Position numbers and translations under genes: made by a program
Source: SIG77 sp045589595
Lineage (GTDB): Bacteria; Verrucomicrobiota; Lentisphaeria; Victivallales; UBA1829
NCBI GenBank assembly: GCA_045589595.1
Contig: JAZNPK010000024.1
Location: forward strand, 1-64,000
Length of the DNA stretch: 64,000 bases
Direction: 5' to 3'
The notes under the pieces: generated by a model
Database searches by the model: none
What the model was told of the DNA's origin: nothing
The model's input: the letters and a program-made list of their open reading frames with translations, nothing else
Part shown: positions 8,032 to 15,967 of the stretch, in pieces
Numbering within the stretch: the first letter of the stretch is position 1
Layout of the letters: the number at the start of each line of letters is the position of its first letter

Positions 8032-8152
8032 CGCGGCACAAGCAGCCCCGCACCCGTGCGGGGCTTTTTTCTTTTCCGTGCGGCGGCTTCCGCCCCGCAC
8101 GGAAAAGAAAAACCCCGGAAGGTCGGTGACCTTCCGGGGGGCTTGTGCCGCG
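8032..8152. terminator. Three-hairpin (cloverleaf-like) bidirectional terminator element
   Basis: An outer 12-bp stem (8032-8043 with 8141-8152) encloses three arms. Arm 1 is a 10-bp stem, 8044-8053 with 8056-8065, followed by a T-tract. Arm 2 is a long stem, 8066-8083 with 8095-8112, made by pairing that T-rich tract with an A-rich tract. Arm 3 spans 8113-8139. Arm 1 plus the T-tract can stop plus-strand transcripts, and arm 3 plus the opposite T-tract can stop minus-strand ones. It sits between two convergent genes. Confidence 0.8.
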
Positions 8153-8171
8153 TGTGTTGTGCGTTCCCGAT

Positions 8172-9845
8172 TTATTTTGCTTTCGGCAGTCTTTCGTAGA
8201 GCATATCGGCGCGGTCGAGGATATTGGTCAGGTGTCGGGTCACTTTTCTGATTTCCTCGATCAGTTCGAGATAAAGGATACCGGCCTCGGGTGTACACTG
8301 TCCTTTGTTCAGCCGGTTCATGTGACCTTCTTCTGCCAGGAGCAGCTGTTTATTGATCTCATTTTCCAGTGTCCGTGCATCCTGCATGGTATCGCGGGAA
8401 TGTTTTTCCAGAATATCCACAGTCATTCCGGAGAGTTCGTTCAGGTTTTTATGGAGGCGGTTGAATTCACATTCAGCTTCCTGACTCAGTGTGTGTTCAC
8501 TGGCGCGCATCCGTTCCACCACATCTTTCAGGATGGACGCGTGGTCGCCGATACGTTCCGTATCATTGGTGCAATGGAGCAGCAGGGGGATCTGACCGGC
8601 TTCTTCAGGAGTCAGACGCTGCAGCATAAGTTCGGAAAGATACTCTGTGATCTTCTGCTGCCGTTCGTCGATATCCGCCTCGCGTTTTTCCATTTGTTTG
8701 AGGCGTTTCTGATTCTTTTCATCATTTTTGTTATAGATGCGCAATGTGGTATCGATCATCTTCCATGCTTTTTTGAGCATTTTTCTCAAAGCGGCAACGG
8801 TCTGTGCGAGGGCGATGGACGGTGTTTCCAGAAGGTGCGGTTCCAGATATTCGTATTTCACTTCCTTCTTCTGCAGCGGAATGATCTTTTCGCAAGTCTT
8901 TGCCAGCAGGGGGATAAACGGCATCAGCAGGAAGGTCGTTGCGCAGTTGAAAACGGTATGGGCGTTGGCGATCTTACGGGGCAGGGAGCCGTCGGCAGAC
9001 AGCCATTCCACCAGCCGGAAGAATACAGGTTCCTTGTCCCAGGTGATCCAGAAAGTGCCGCAGATGAGCAATACACCGAGCACATTGAACAGGGTATGTG
9101 CCAGTGCCGCCTGTTTTGCCAATCTGTTTGCGGCAAGTGCAGCCAGCTGTGCGGTGATCGTTGTTCCGACATTGGCGCCGAGCACAAGAGCCACGCCGGT
9201 ATAAAGATCGACCAGTCCGCTTGCGCCGAGAGCGATCACGATACCGGAACAGGCGGAACTGCTCTGGATGATAAGCGTTGCAATGATCCCCACACAAATC
9301 GCACCGAGAAGCGCCATGGGCGGTATCACGCCGTCAACGGGCGCACATTTGAAAGTCTGGAACGCTTCCATGAATGCGGGGTGTTTTGCCAGATTTTTCA
9401 GCTGTCCGCTCATCAGCTGCATCCCCAGAAAAAGGAAACCGAGTCCGATAACTGTGGAACTCCAGTTGGAAAATGTCCGGTTCGGCACAAAACTCAGCAG
9501 CAGACCGAGAATAATGGACGGCATAATGATCCATGCGATGTCAAATGCCACCAGCTGAGCTGTTACTGTGGTACCGATGTTGGCACCGAAAATGATCCCC
9601 ATTGCCTGACTGAGTGTCAGCAGACCCGCATTGACAAAACCGATCACCATCACTGTACTTGCACTGGATGACTGGATCACTGTCGTGACCGCTGCGCCGG
9701 AAAGGACCGCAACAAATCTGTTGGCAGAGAACAGCCGCAGGATCGTACGCATCCGTTCCCCCGCGACCTGATGAAGTCCGTTGCTCATCATTTGCATACC
9801 GAAGATAAAAATTGCCAGGCCGCCGAGTACATTCAGAATAGTCAT
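8172..9845 (-). CDS. Na+/phosphate cotransporter family protein with PhoU-like tail
   Basis: This 557-residue inner-membrane protein carries two Na_Pi_cotrans repeats (PF02690), recognised by VTTVIQSSSAS near residue 53 and IATLIIQSSSACSG near 190. About eight or nine membrane segments occupy residues 1-310. The last 210 residues are a soluble helical region, rich in charge and resembling PhoU, as in the YjbB/NptA-like bacterial branch. It should use a sodium gradient to move phosphate; YjbB of E. coli exports it. CGGAGA lies 9 bases before the ATG. It is a single-gene unit with its own promoter at 9887-9914. Transport direction is not decidable here. Confidence 0.88.
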   Translation of the reverse strand: MTILNVLGGLAIFIFGMQMMSNGLHQVAGERMRTILRLFSANRFVAVLSGAAVTTVIQSSSASTVMVIGFVNAGLLTLSQAMGIIFGANIGTTVTAQLVAFDIAWIIMPSIILGLLLSFVPNRTFSNWSSTVIGLGFLFLGMQLMSGQLKNLAKHPAFMEAFQTFKCAPVDGVIPPMALLGAICVGIIATLIIQSSSACSGIVIALGASGLVDLYTGVALVLGANVGTTITAQLAALAANRLAKQAALAHTLFNVLGVLLICGTFWITWDKEPVFFRLVEWLSADGSLPRKIANAHTVFNCATTFLLMPFIPLLAKTCEKIIPLQKKEVKYEYLEPHLLETPSIALAQTVAALRKMLKKAWKMIDTTLRIYNKNDEKNQKRLKQMEKREADIDERQQKITEYLSELMLQRLTPEEAGQIPLLLHCTNDTERIGDHASILKDVVERMRASEHTLSQEAECEFNRLHKNLNELSGMTVDILEKHSRDTMQDARTLENEINKQLLLAEEGHMNRLNKGQCTPEAGILYLELIEEIRKVTRHLTNILDRADMLYERLPKAK

Positions 9846-9886
9846 AGTGTTTTGTCTCCGTTCTGCATTGTTTTGGTTGAGTTATT

Positions 9887-9914
9887 AATATAGCATAAAT
9901 TCCGGATTTTTCAA
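9887..9914 (-). promoter_or_regulatory. Predicted promoter of the Na/Pi cotransporter gene
   Basis: Minus strand: TTGAAA (9909-9914), 16 bp, TATATT (9887-9892). Confidence 0.65.
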
Positions 9915-9978
9915 CCGGTCCCCTCTGCCGGTGTCTTTATTTTTAATCCTCATGTAATTGATTTAGACAACAGAAAAC

Positions 9979-10107
9979 GGCGCAGTTCCCGGGCGTCCGC
10001 GACGCCCGGTACGCACGGCACAAAAAAAGATCCCCGCGTGGAAGGGATCTTTTTTTGCGGCGCCGTGCGTATGCGCGGTTCGCACCCGAACCGCGCGGAA
10101 CTGCGCC
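9979..10107. terminator. Three-hairpin (cloverleaf-like) terminator element
   Basis: The outer 11-bp stem (9979-9989 with 10097-10107) encloses arm 1 (9989-9997 with 10001-10009), arm 2 (10010-10071) and arm 3 (10-bp stem 10073-10082 with 10087-10096). Inside arm 2, CAAAAAAAGATCCC pairs with GGGATCTTTTTTTG, flanked by ACGCACGGC/GCCGTGCGT, so arm 2 is a bidirectional terminator. It lies downstream of the minus-strand ABM gene and upstream of the Na/Pi gene promoter. Confidence 0.8.
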
Positions 10108-10126
10108 TTGCTGTTTTTTTGCCGGA

Positions 10127-10417
10127 TCAGGCGAGGGGTTTCCCCATGGGGTATGATGTGAGGTCGCCGATCGCGAGATCTTTGATCTTATCCAGAAAAT
10201 CGATCAGGTGTTTCTGTTCCATGTGTTTATCGAGAGCTGCCTGATCCTGCCAGGCTTCCCGGAAGACGAATGTGCCGTTCCGGTTGGCGACGGTGTTGCA
10301 GTTGTAGAACACATTCCCGGCGTCTTTGCGTGAGGCTTCAACGAGGGGTGTCAGCAGTTGTTCAGTTTCAGCGATACATTCCGGTTTGACGGTCAGGACA
10401 ACGACGAGTTCGATCAT
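10127..10417 (-). CDS. Antibiotic biosynthesis monooxygenase (ABM) domain protein
   Basis: A 96-residue single-domain protein of the dimeric alpha-beta barrel ABM family (PF03992; relatives include YgiN and LsrG). It starts MIELVVVLTVKPECI and has FYNCNTVANRNGTFVFREAW in the middle and a C-terminal helix, the normal order of the fold. Family members act as small oxygenases, isomerases or quinol-related enzymes in the cytoplasm, and the substrate is not predictable. The start at 10417 has AAGGAG 11 bases ahead; an upstream in-frame codon at 10453 lacks one. It is a lone gene divergent from queH, with the two promoters back to back. Confidence 0.82.
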   Translation of the reverse strand: MIELVVVLTVKPECIAETEQLLTPLVEASRKDAGNVFYNCNTVANRNGTFVFREAWQDQAALDKHMEQKHLIDFLDKIKDLAIGDLTSYPMGKPLA

Positions 10418-10468
10418 TTTCTTTTTTCTCCTTGTTATTTCCGGGATTCTCAATGATCCCTTCTGAAA

Positions 10469-10496
10469 AATATACGCCTGTTTTTTTGCTTTTCAA
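10469..10496 (-). promoter_or_regulatory. Predicted promoter of the ABM gene, head to head with that of queH
   Basis: Minus strand: TTGAAA (10491-10496), 16 bp, TATATT (10469-10474). Only one base separates its -35 box from that of queH. Confidence 0.65.
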
Positions 10497-10497
10497 G

Positions 10498-10526
10498 TTG
10501 TAAAATCGGAAAAATGACTTTATAGT
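10498..10526 (+). promoter_or_regulatory. Predicted promoter of the queH operon
   Basis: TTGTAA (10498-10503), 17 bp, TATAGT (10521-10526). The start codon lies at 10553. Confidence 0.6.
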
Positions 10527-10552
10527 ATTCCCGGTTCAAATGATCGTGGTAC

Positions 10553-11122
10553 ATGCTTATGGATCAAAAAACTGAAAAATCTCTTTTACTTCATACCTGC
10601 TGCGGACCGTGCGCATCCGGCTGCATCGGCAGAGTGCTGTCGTCCGGACGGGACAGCGTCATGTATTTTTCCAACTCCAATCTGTGTGACGGGGAGGAAT
10701 ACGCGAAACGCCTCGCTGCCGCCCGGACTGTTGCGGACCACTTCGGGCTGGAACTGATTGCCGATCCTTATGATCATAATGCGTGGCTGGCTGCTGTTCA
10801 GGGCTTGGAGAACGAACCGGAGCGAGGCGCGCGCTGCAGTGCCTGTTTCCGTTTTTCCCTGACCCGGACTGCGGAGATGGCGCAGCGTCTCGGTATGCCG
10901 TTTGCCACATCGCTTACGGTGAGTCCCCACAAAAACAGTGCGGTGATTTTTGACATCGCTGCCGCGTGGGAACATTTTGAACCGTGGGATTTCAAAAAAA
11001 AGGATGGTTTCCGGCTTTCCATTGAAAACAGCCGGGAGCTGGGCTTGTACCGGCAGAATTTCTGCGGATGTGAATTTTCCAGACACTTAAATACCAATCA
11101 TCAGAAAGGAAAAACAGAATGA
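10553..11122 (+). CDS. queH: Epoxyqueuosine reductase QueH
   Basis: A 189-residue DUF208 (PF02677) protein, the QueH type that performs the last step of queuosine synthesis, epoxyqueuosine to queuosine in tRNA, replacing the cobalamin enzyme QueG. The conserved cysteines are visible: HTCCGPC (Cys16, Cys17, Cys20), then CSAC in the middle and FCGCEFS near the C-terminus; in the family these hold a 4Fe-4S cluster and an auxiliary iron. A second ATG at 10559 is an equally good start, and no strong Shine-Dalgarno is seen. The stop overlaps the next start by four bases (ATGA), so it is coupled to a TIM-barrel isomerase with no known link to queuosine. Confidence 0.92.
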   Translation: MLMDQKTEKSLLLHTCCGPCASGCIGRVLSSGRDSVMYFSNSNLCDGEEYAKRLAAARTVADHFGLELIADPYDHNAWLAAVQGLENEPERGARCSACFRFSLTRTAEMAQRLGMPFATSLTVSPHKNSAVIFDIAAAWEHFEPWDFKKKDGFRLSIENSRELGLYRQNFCGCEFSRHLNTNHQKGKTE

Positions 11123-11994
11123 AACTTTCAATGTGGTCCAGTTTTTATCTGGCTGAAACGCCGGAAGACATGGTACTGAAACTTCTGAAGGGCGGATTCA
11201 AATACACCGAACTGTCCTTTGAACACTCCAAGATCCTGATGGATCGCGGCCCTCAGGCTTACACCGCATTCAAAACGTTCATGGACGATCACGGTTTTGC
11301 CACGCCCCAGGGACATCTGAATTTTGCGGAGAATACCGGCGGCATCCCCAAAGCCAATGTGGACCTCGCCACTTGGGACGAAAAACTCCGCCGGGTTTCC
11401 ATTGACGGCTGGAAGCGGGAACTGGAATTGTTTGAAGCCATCGGTATTGAGCGTGCGGTCCTGCATCCGGGCGGCATCGCTGCGTTCCTCCGCGGCGAAC
11501 ACACGATGGCGGAAGTGGACGAACTGCGTCTCGCCGGTCTGAATGAACTCCTTGATTTCACCGCCGGTATGAAAGTGATGATTTGCGTGGAAAATATGAC
11601 GACCGGCAGATATATGTCCACCTCTGAAAGTCTGTTGAACTTTATTCACAGCGCCGACCGGAAAAATGTGGGGATCTGCCTCGACACCGGACACCTCAAC
11701 ATTCGCAAAATGGAAGAACACGAAGACTTTATCCGTGCTTGCGGAAAAGATCTTCAGGCGCTTCACATTGCCGACAACAACGGCGGCTGGGACGAACACC
11801 TTATGCCTTTCAGCGGAACGGTCAACTGGAAAAAGACGGTTGCCGCTCTGGAAGAGATCGGTTACGACCGGCTCGTGAACTTTGAGGTCCCCGGCTCCAG
11901 TTGGCGGATCTGCAACGGCGATGCGGAGCTGCGTGATCAGTTCCTGCCTTTTGCCAGACTGCTCGGCGAAAAACTCTTCGGAGGTCTGAAATAA
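11119..11994 (+). CDS. Sugar phosphate isomerase/epimerase-like TIM barrel protein
   Basis: A 291-residue protein of the xylose-isomerase-like/AP endonuclease 2 family (PF01261). Likely metal ligands follow the family order: Glu in CVENMTTGR, Asp and His in CLDTGHLN, His in LHIADNNGG and Glu in VNFEVPG. Relatives are sugar epimerases, myo-inositol pathway enzymes or endonuclease IV; the absence of typical Nfo motifs favours sugar metabolism. It has no signal peptide and so is cytoplasmic. Translation is coupled to queH by a 4-bp overlap, and only one base separates it from the NamZ-like gene. The muramidase neighbour hints at amino-sugar recycling, but the substrate is unknown. Confidence 0.8.
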   Translation: MKLSMWSSFYLAETPEDMVLKLLKGGFKYTELSFEHSKILMDRGPQAYTAFKTFMDDHGFATPQGHLNFAENTGGIPKANVDLATWDEKLRRVSIDGWKRELELFEAIGIERAVLHPGGIAAFLRGEHTMAEVDELRLAGLNELLDFTAGMKVMICVENMTTGRYMSTSESLLNFIHSADRKNVGICLDTGHLNIRKMEEHEDFIRACGKDLQALHIADNNGGWDEHLMPFSGTVNWKKTVAALEEIGYDRLVNFEVPGSSWRICNGDAELRDQFLPFARLLGEKLFGGLK

Positions 11995-11995
11995 T

Positions 11996-13120
11996 ATGCA
12001 GACAGCAAACGGGATCGATACACCCGCTGCCTTGAAAATTCTCCGCCGTGCCGGCAGGATCGGTATGATCACCAATCACTCCGGTACGGCAAAAAATCTG
12101 ACGCCTTCCCGCAAGATCGTCCATGATGCCGTGGGGCTGAAAGCGTTGTTTTCGCCGGAGCATGGTCTCTTCGGCGCGGAACAGGCGGGCGGCGTATCCG
12201 GTCCGGGAACTGTCGATCCGGTGACAGGTGTCCCCTGTTACGATATTTATCACGCAAGAGCTGTGGCAGATGATGTCCTTGCCGGACTTGATGCCATTGT
12301 TTACGATCTGCAGGATGTGGGCAGCAGATATTACACCTACCTGAACAATGCTGTCGATGCCATGCGGATCTGCGCTGCAAACGGTTTGAAATTCATCCTT
12401 CTGGACCGGATCAATCCGATTGCGGATATGGGGATGGAAGGCGCGCCGCCGGACGAAAAACTGTTCCCGTCCAACAGCGGCGTGTTCCCGATCCCGTCCT
12501 GTCACGGTCTGACGATGGGCGAGTTTGCCCTGTTCATCAATGACCGTTACCGGATCGGCTGTGACCTGACCGTTGTTCCCTGCAAAGGCTGGAAACGCAG
12601 TACCGGCTGGGAACGGACCGGCCTCCAATGGGTCGCACCGTCGCCCAATCTGCCCGGTATTGACGGTGCCCGGGTCTACAACGGGACCTGTCTGTTTGAA
12701 GGGACCAATCTTTCCGAGGGCAGGGGGACCACCCGTCCCTTCGAGATCATCGGCGCACCCTTTCTGCATCCGGCGGATTGTATCCGGCGTCTGGCGGAAT
12801 TTGATTTGCCCGGCGTGATTTTCCGGGAATGTTATTTCCGCCCCACCTTCAGCAAATTTGCGGGGGAAGTCTGCGCCGGTATGCAGGTCCATGTGACGGA
12901 TCATACGGTGTTCCGCCCCTACGAAACCGGCATACGTATGCTTCAGGTCATGAGAGAAGACGGCGGCGAAAAATTTCAGTACACCAACTGGATGGACGGT
13001 CTTTCCGGGACCGATCGCATCCGGCTCGGTACGGAGGATTTCGATACCCATCTCGCGTTGGCGGCGGAAAATTGTGAGCGGTACAGAAAGGAAACGGATC
13101 CCTGGCTGCTTTACCGTTGA
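11996..13120 (+). CDS. NamZ-like exo-beta-N-acetylmuramidase (DUF1343)
   Basis: A 374-residue DUF1343 protein (PF07075; glycoside hydrolase family 171). The characterised members NamZ and YbbC release terminal MurNAc from peptidoglycan fragments. Visible signatures are MITNHSG near residue 24, LFSPEHGLFG near 50, YDLQDVGSRYYTY near 105, LLDRINPI near 137 and APSPNLPG. The family Glu in SPEH is a likely catalytic residue. No signal peptide is seen, so it may act on imported muropeptides or be exported by another route. It ends the queH-isomerase-namZ unit before a bidirectional terminator. A potential link to NagA/NagB at 51-52.6 kb is metabolic inference. Confidence 0.88.
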   Translation: MQTANGIDTPAALKILRRAGRIGMITNHSGTAKNLTPSRKIVHDAVGLKALFSPEHGLFGAEQAGGVSGPGTVDPVTGVPCYDIYHARAVADDVLAGLDAIVYDLQDVGSRYYTYLNNAVDAMRICAANGLKFILLDRINPIADMGMEGAPPDEKLFPSNSGVFPIPSCHGLTMGEFALFINDRYRIGCDLTVVPCKGWKRSTGWERTGLQWVAPSPNLPGIDGARVYNGTCLFEGTNLSEGRGTTRPFEIIGAPFLHPADCIRRLAEFDLPGVIFRECYFRPTFSKFAGEVCAGMQVHVTDHTVFRPYETGIRMLQVMREDGGEKFQYTNWMDGLSGTDRIRLGTEDFDTHLALAAENCERYRKETDPWLLYR

Positions 13121-13141
13121 TGATCCCGGATCCCGTATGTG

Positions 13142-13178
13142 AAAAAGGGCGGACCGCGTTGGTCCGCCCTTGCTTTTA
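13142..13178. terminator. Bidirectional rho-independent terminator
   Basis: A perfect 11-bp stem (13145-13155 with 13161-13171, five-base loop) has AAAAA before it and TGCTTTTAT after it. It lies between the convergent namZ-like gene and potD. Confidence 0.8.
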
Positions 13179-13201
13179 TACATTTGTTTTGTTCTGCCGG
13201 A

Positions 13202-14236
13202 TCATTCCGCTTTGATATGATCCCACGCCGTGTTGTATTTCACGTTTTCCGCGCCCAGATCCTGAAGCGGCGTGCAACGCTGGAAATCTTCCGCAGGAAT
13301 GCTGAATGCAGGGTTGTTGCGGACTTCTTCGCAGACCAGTTTCTGACCGGCTTTGTTGGGCATGATGTACTGGATCTCATCCATATTGGCGGCTGCCATT
13401 TCAGGACGGTACACAAAATCGATGAACTTGTAAGCCAGATCTTTGTTGGCGCTCTTTTTCAGGATCGCCAGATTGTCAAAGGTGACCGTGCTGCCTTCTT
13501 TGGGGATCACGAAGCGGACTGTCGGGACTTCTGCGATGACCTGGAGCATATCGCCGCTGTAAGTCTGGATCATGAAAAATTCGCCGGATGCCAGAGACGC
13601 TTTTGCATCGTCAACACCGAATTTTGCGATCTGCTGTTTCCAGACTCTTGCCAGTTTCACAGCTTCATCGATCTTCGCCTGATCCGTTTCGTTGGCACTG
13701 TAGCCGAGCGTACGCAGGGCGCAGCCGATCACTTCACGCTGGTCATCCAGCAGGGAGGTTTTGCCCTTCAGGTCGGCACGCTCGAACATGCGCCATGTGG
13801 GCTGAAAATCTTTCACATTCCGTGAATCGTAACCGATGCCGGTGAAGCTGACAAAGTAAGGAACCGTATATTCCATTTTCTGGTCGAGATTGATGGAATT
13901 GTACTGGGAATCATAATTTTTCAGAACATTCGGCAGTTTGCTGTGATCCAGTTTGTCGATCATCTGCTGATCGTACATGGTCTTTGCCATGTAGGAGGAG
14001 GGGACCACGATATCGTATCCGCCTGCACCTGCTTTCAGCTTGGCATACATGGCTTCGTTGGAGTCGAATGTGTCCACATCCACTTTACAGTTGTATTCTT
14101 TTTCAAATGCCGCGATCACATCAGCGGCAAGATAATCACCCCAGTTATAGATTCTCAAGACGGGTCGGTCATCGTTACATGCGGTGACGGCGAGCGCAGC
14201 AAGCGCGGCAAAAAAGAGTTGTACAAAGTGTTTCAT
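13202..14236 (-). CDS. potD: Spermidine/putrescine ABC transporter substrate-binding lipoprotein
   Basis: A 344-residue periplasmic binding protein. A lipoprotein signal MKHFVQLFFAALAALAVTAC ends at the lipobox Cys20. The mature protein begins RIYNWGDYLAADVIAAFEKE, the hallmark of PotD/PotF, and later has YDIVVPSSYMAKTM and DNLAILKKSANKDLAYKFIDF typical of the family. Lipid anchoring, instead of a free periplasmic form, is seen in many non-enteric bacteria. It is the last gene of the potABCD operon. Its ATG overlaps the potC stop by four bases, with AAAGGAG inside potC. It captures polyamines and delivers them to PotBC. Confidence 0.92.
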   Translation of the reverse strand: MKHFVQLFFAALAALAVTACNDDRPVLRIYNWGDYLAADVIAAFEKEYNCKVDVDTFDSNEAMYAKLKAGAGGYDIVVPSSYMAKTMYDQQMIDKLDHSKLPNVLKNYDSQYNSINLDQKMEYTVPYFVSFTGIGYDSRNVKDFQPTWRMFERADLKGKTSLLDDQREVIGCALRTLGYSANETDQAKIDEAVKLARVWKQQIAKFGVDDAKASLASGEFFMIQTYSGDMLQVIAEVPTVRFVIPKEGSTVTFDNLAILKKSANKDLAYKFIDFVYRPEMAAANMDEIQYIMPNKAGQKLVCEEVRNNPAFSIPAEDFQRCTPLQDLGAENVKYNTAWDHIKAE

Positions 14237-15078
14237 TTTTGCTCCTTTGTTTTGTTTGTTGTAAGTAGTTTCTGGGTTATGAAAACAAGTACAAATGTGA
14301 AAAACAGGAAAATCACAGAGAGTGCGTTCAGGACCGGCAGATTCTTGCCGTGACGCATGGCACTCTGAATGTAGATCGGCAGCGTGGTGTCACCCGCACC
14401 CTTGACAAAAAAGGTGATCACAAAATCATCAATGGAAAGCGTAAACGCAAAAAGCGCTCCTGCGATCACACCGGGCATGATCACCGGCAGGGTGACATGG
14501 AAAAAGGTGTACAACCCGCTCGCTCCCAGGTCCTGCGCAGCTTCGATCAGGGATTTGTCAAACTCCTGCAGTCTGCCCAGTACCACCATGGCAACATAAC
14601 TCATGCAGAATGTCACGTGAGCAATGATGATGGTGGTCATACCCAGTTCAAAATGGATCCCGGTCAGCTGTTCAAACCAGATGCCGAAGGTGTTGATGAC
14701 CAGCACAAACAGCAGCAGCATACTGATCCCCATAAGAATATCCGGGACCACCAGCGGTGTATAGACCAGCGCATTGCACAGACCTTTGAGTTTGCTCCTG
14801 CTCCGGTAAAGTGCCAGTGCCGCCAATGTGCCGAGGATCGTGGAAATGGCTGTGGCGATCAGGGCAATGATCAGCGTGTTTGCCAACGCTTCCCAGATCA
14901 TTTCACTCTGAAACAGTTTTTCATACCAGCGCAAAGAAAAACTTTCCCAGCGGCCGCCGTACTTGCTGCTGTTGAAGGATGCCACACCCACCACGATCAG
15001 CGGCGCATACAGAAAAATCAGTGCCAGCAGCGTGACGATCAGGGGAAATTTACTGTGCCGGTTGCATTTCTTTCTCAT
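14233..15078 (-). CDS. potC: Spermidine/putrescine ABC transporter permease PotC
   Basis: A 281-residue inner-membrane permease with six predicted membrane segments. The BPD_transp_1 loop EAAQDLGASGLYTFFHVTLP near residue 185 docks on PotA. The N-terminus FLYAPLIVVGVASFNSSKYGG is typical of PotC. I choose the start at 15078, which overlaps the potB stop by four bases and has AGGGGTGG upstream; an alternative seven codons earlier would overlap potB further. It forms the translocation path with PotB. Gene order A-B-C-D on the minus strand matches the classic operon. Confidence 0.92.
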   Translation of the reverse strand: MRKKCNRHSKFPLIVTLLALIFLYAPLIVVGVASFNSSKYGGRWESFSLRWYEKLFQSEMIWEALANTLIIALIATAISTILGTLAALALYRSRSKLKGLCNALVYTPLVVPDILMGISMLLLFVLVINTFGIWFEQLTGIHFELGMTTIIIAHVTFCMSYVAMVVLGRLQEFDKSLIEAAQDLGASGLYTFFHVTLPVIMPGVIAGALFAFTLSIDDFVITFFVKGAGDTTLPIYIQSAMRHGKNLPVLNALSVIFLFFTFVLVFITQKLLTTNKTKEQK

Positions 15079-15956
15079 TTTTCCACCCCTCTGCCGCACA
15101 GTTTGCGCGTTTTGATGATCTGGACTTTGCGGAGCCAGAAAACGCAGATCACAGGCACAAATACCGCCAGCATCAACAACGCCGACAACGCACTTGCATG
15201 AGGCAGATTCCGGTTGGTGAACACACTCTGGGCAATTTTGTCGCCCAGCAGTTCACTGGTGGGACCGCCGACCAGACTGGGGATCAGGTACGCACCGAAT
15301 GCCGGGATCAGAACCACCATCACTGCCGTCCAGATCCCTTTGGAGATCCCGGGCAGAAACACGCGCCGGAACGCATAGAAAGAACTGGCGCCAAGATCCT
15401 TTGCCGCATCCAGCAGAGAAAAATCAAATTTTTCCGCAACCGCATAAATGGGCAGGATCGCAAAGGGGATGTAGGTATAGATCATTACCGTCAGGACCGC
15501 CCATTGATTGTAGAGCAGGTTCGTATTCGGTTCCAGTACGCCCACCCAGACCAGTGCGTGATGGAAGAAACCGGAGGAACTCAGAAAGATCTTCCACGCA
15601 AAGATCCGGATCAGAAAATTTGTCCAGAACGGAACAATGATCAGCAGAAGAAAGATGTTTTTGAGTCTGGATTCCATCCGTGACAACTGGTAGCTGACCG
15701 GGATGGCGATGAGAATACAGACCAGAGTGGATACGATCCCCTGCCAGAATGTTCGCCAGATGATGGAGGGATAACTGGGATTCTGAAGATTTTTGATGGT
15801 CTCAAGCGTCCAGCCGGAACCGATCCCGCCGAAGGCATCCACCGGCTTGAACGCCAGAAGGATCACCAGAAAAACAGGCAGGGCATAAAAAATGATCAGC
15901 CACGCAAAAGATGGCAGCCCCATAAGAAAGGTGGAATGTTTGCGGATGAGATTCAT
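15075..15956 (-). CDS. potB: Spermidine/putrescine ABC transporter permease PotB
   Basis: A 293-residue inner-membrane permease with six membrane segments. Its coupling-helix region is DAAKDLGASSFYAFRRVFLPG, followed by the FGAYLIPSLVGGP segment characteristic of PotB. The loop FWTNFLIRIFAWKIFL near residue 118 is also family-typical. It pairs with PotC to import polyamines using ATP hydrolysis by PotA. The gene starts 11 bp after the potA stop and its end overlaps potC, so it is translated as part of the operon. Confidence 0.92.
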   Translation of the reverse strand: MNLIRKHSTFLMGLPSFAWLIIFYALPVFLVILLAFKPVDAFGGIGSGWTLETIKNLQNPSYPSIIWRTFWQGIVSTLVCILIAIPVSYQLSRMESRLKNIFLLLIIVPFWTNFLIRIFAWKIFLSSSGFFHHALVWVGVLEPNTNLLYNQWAVLTVMIYTYIPFAILPIYAVAEKFDFSLLDAAKDLGASSFYAFRRVFLPGISKGIWTAVMVVLIPAFGAYLIPSLVGGPTSELLGDKIAQSVFTNRNLPHASALSALLMLAVFVPVICVFWLRKVQIIKTRKLCGRGVEK

Positions 15957-15967
15957 GGGCGCACCGC

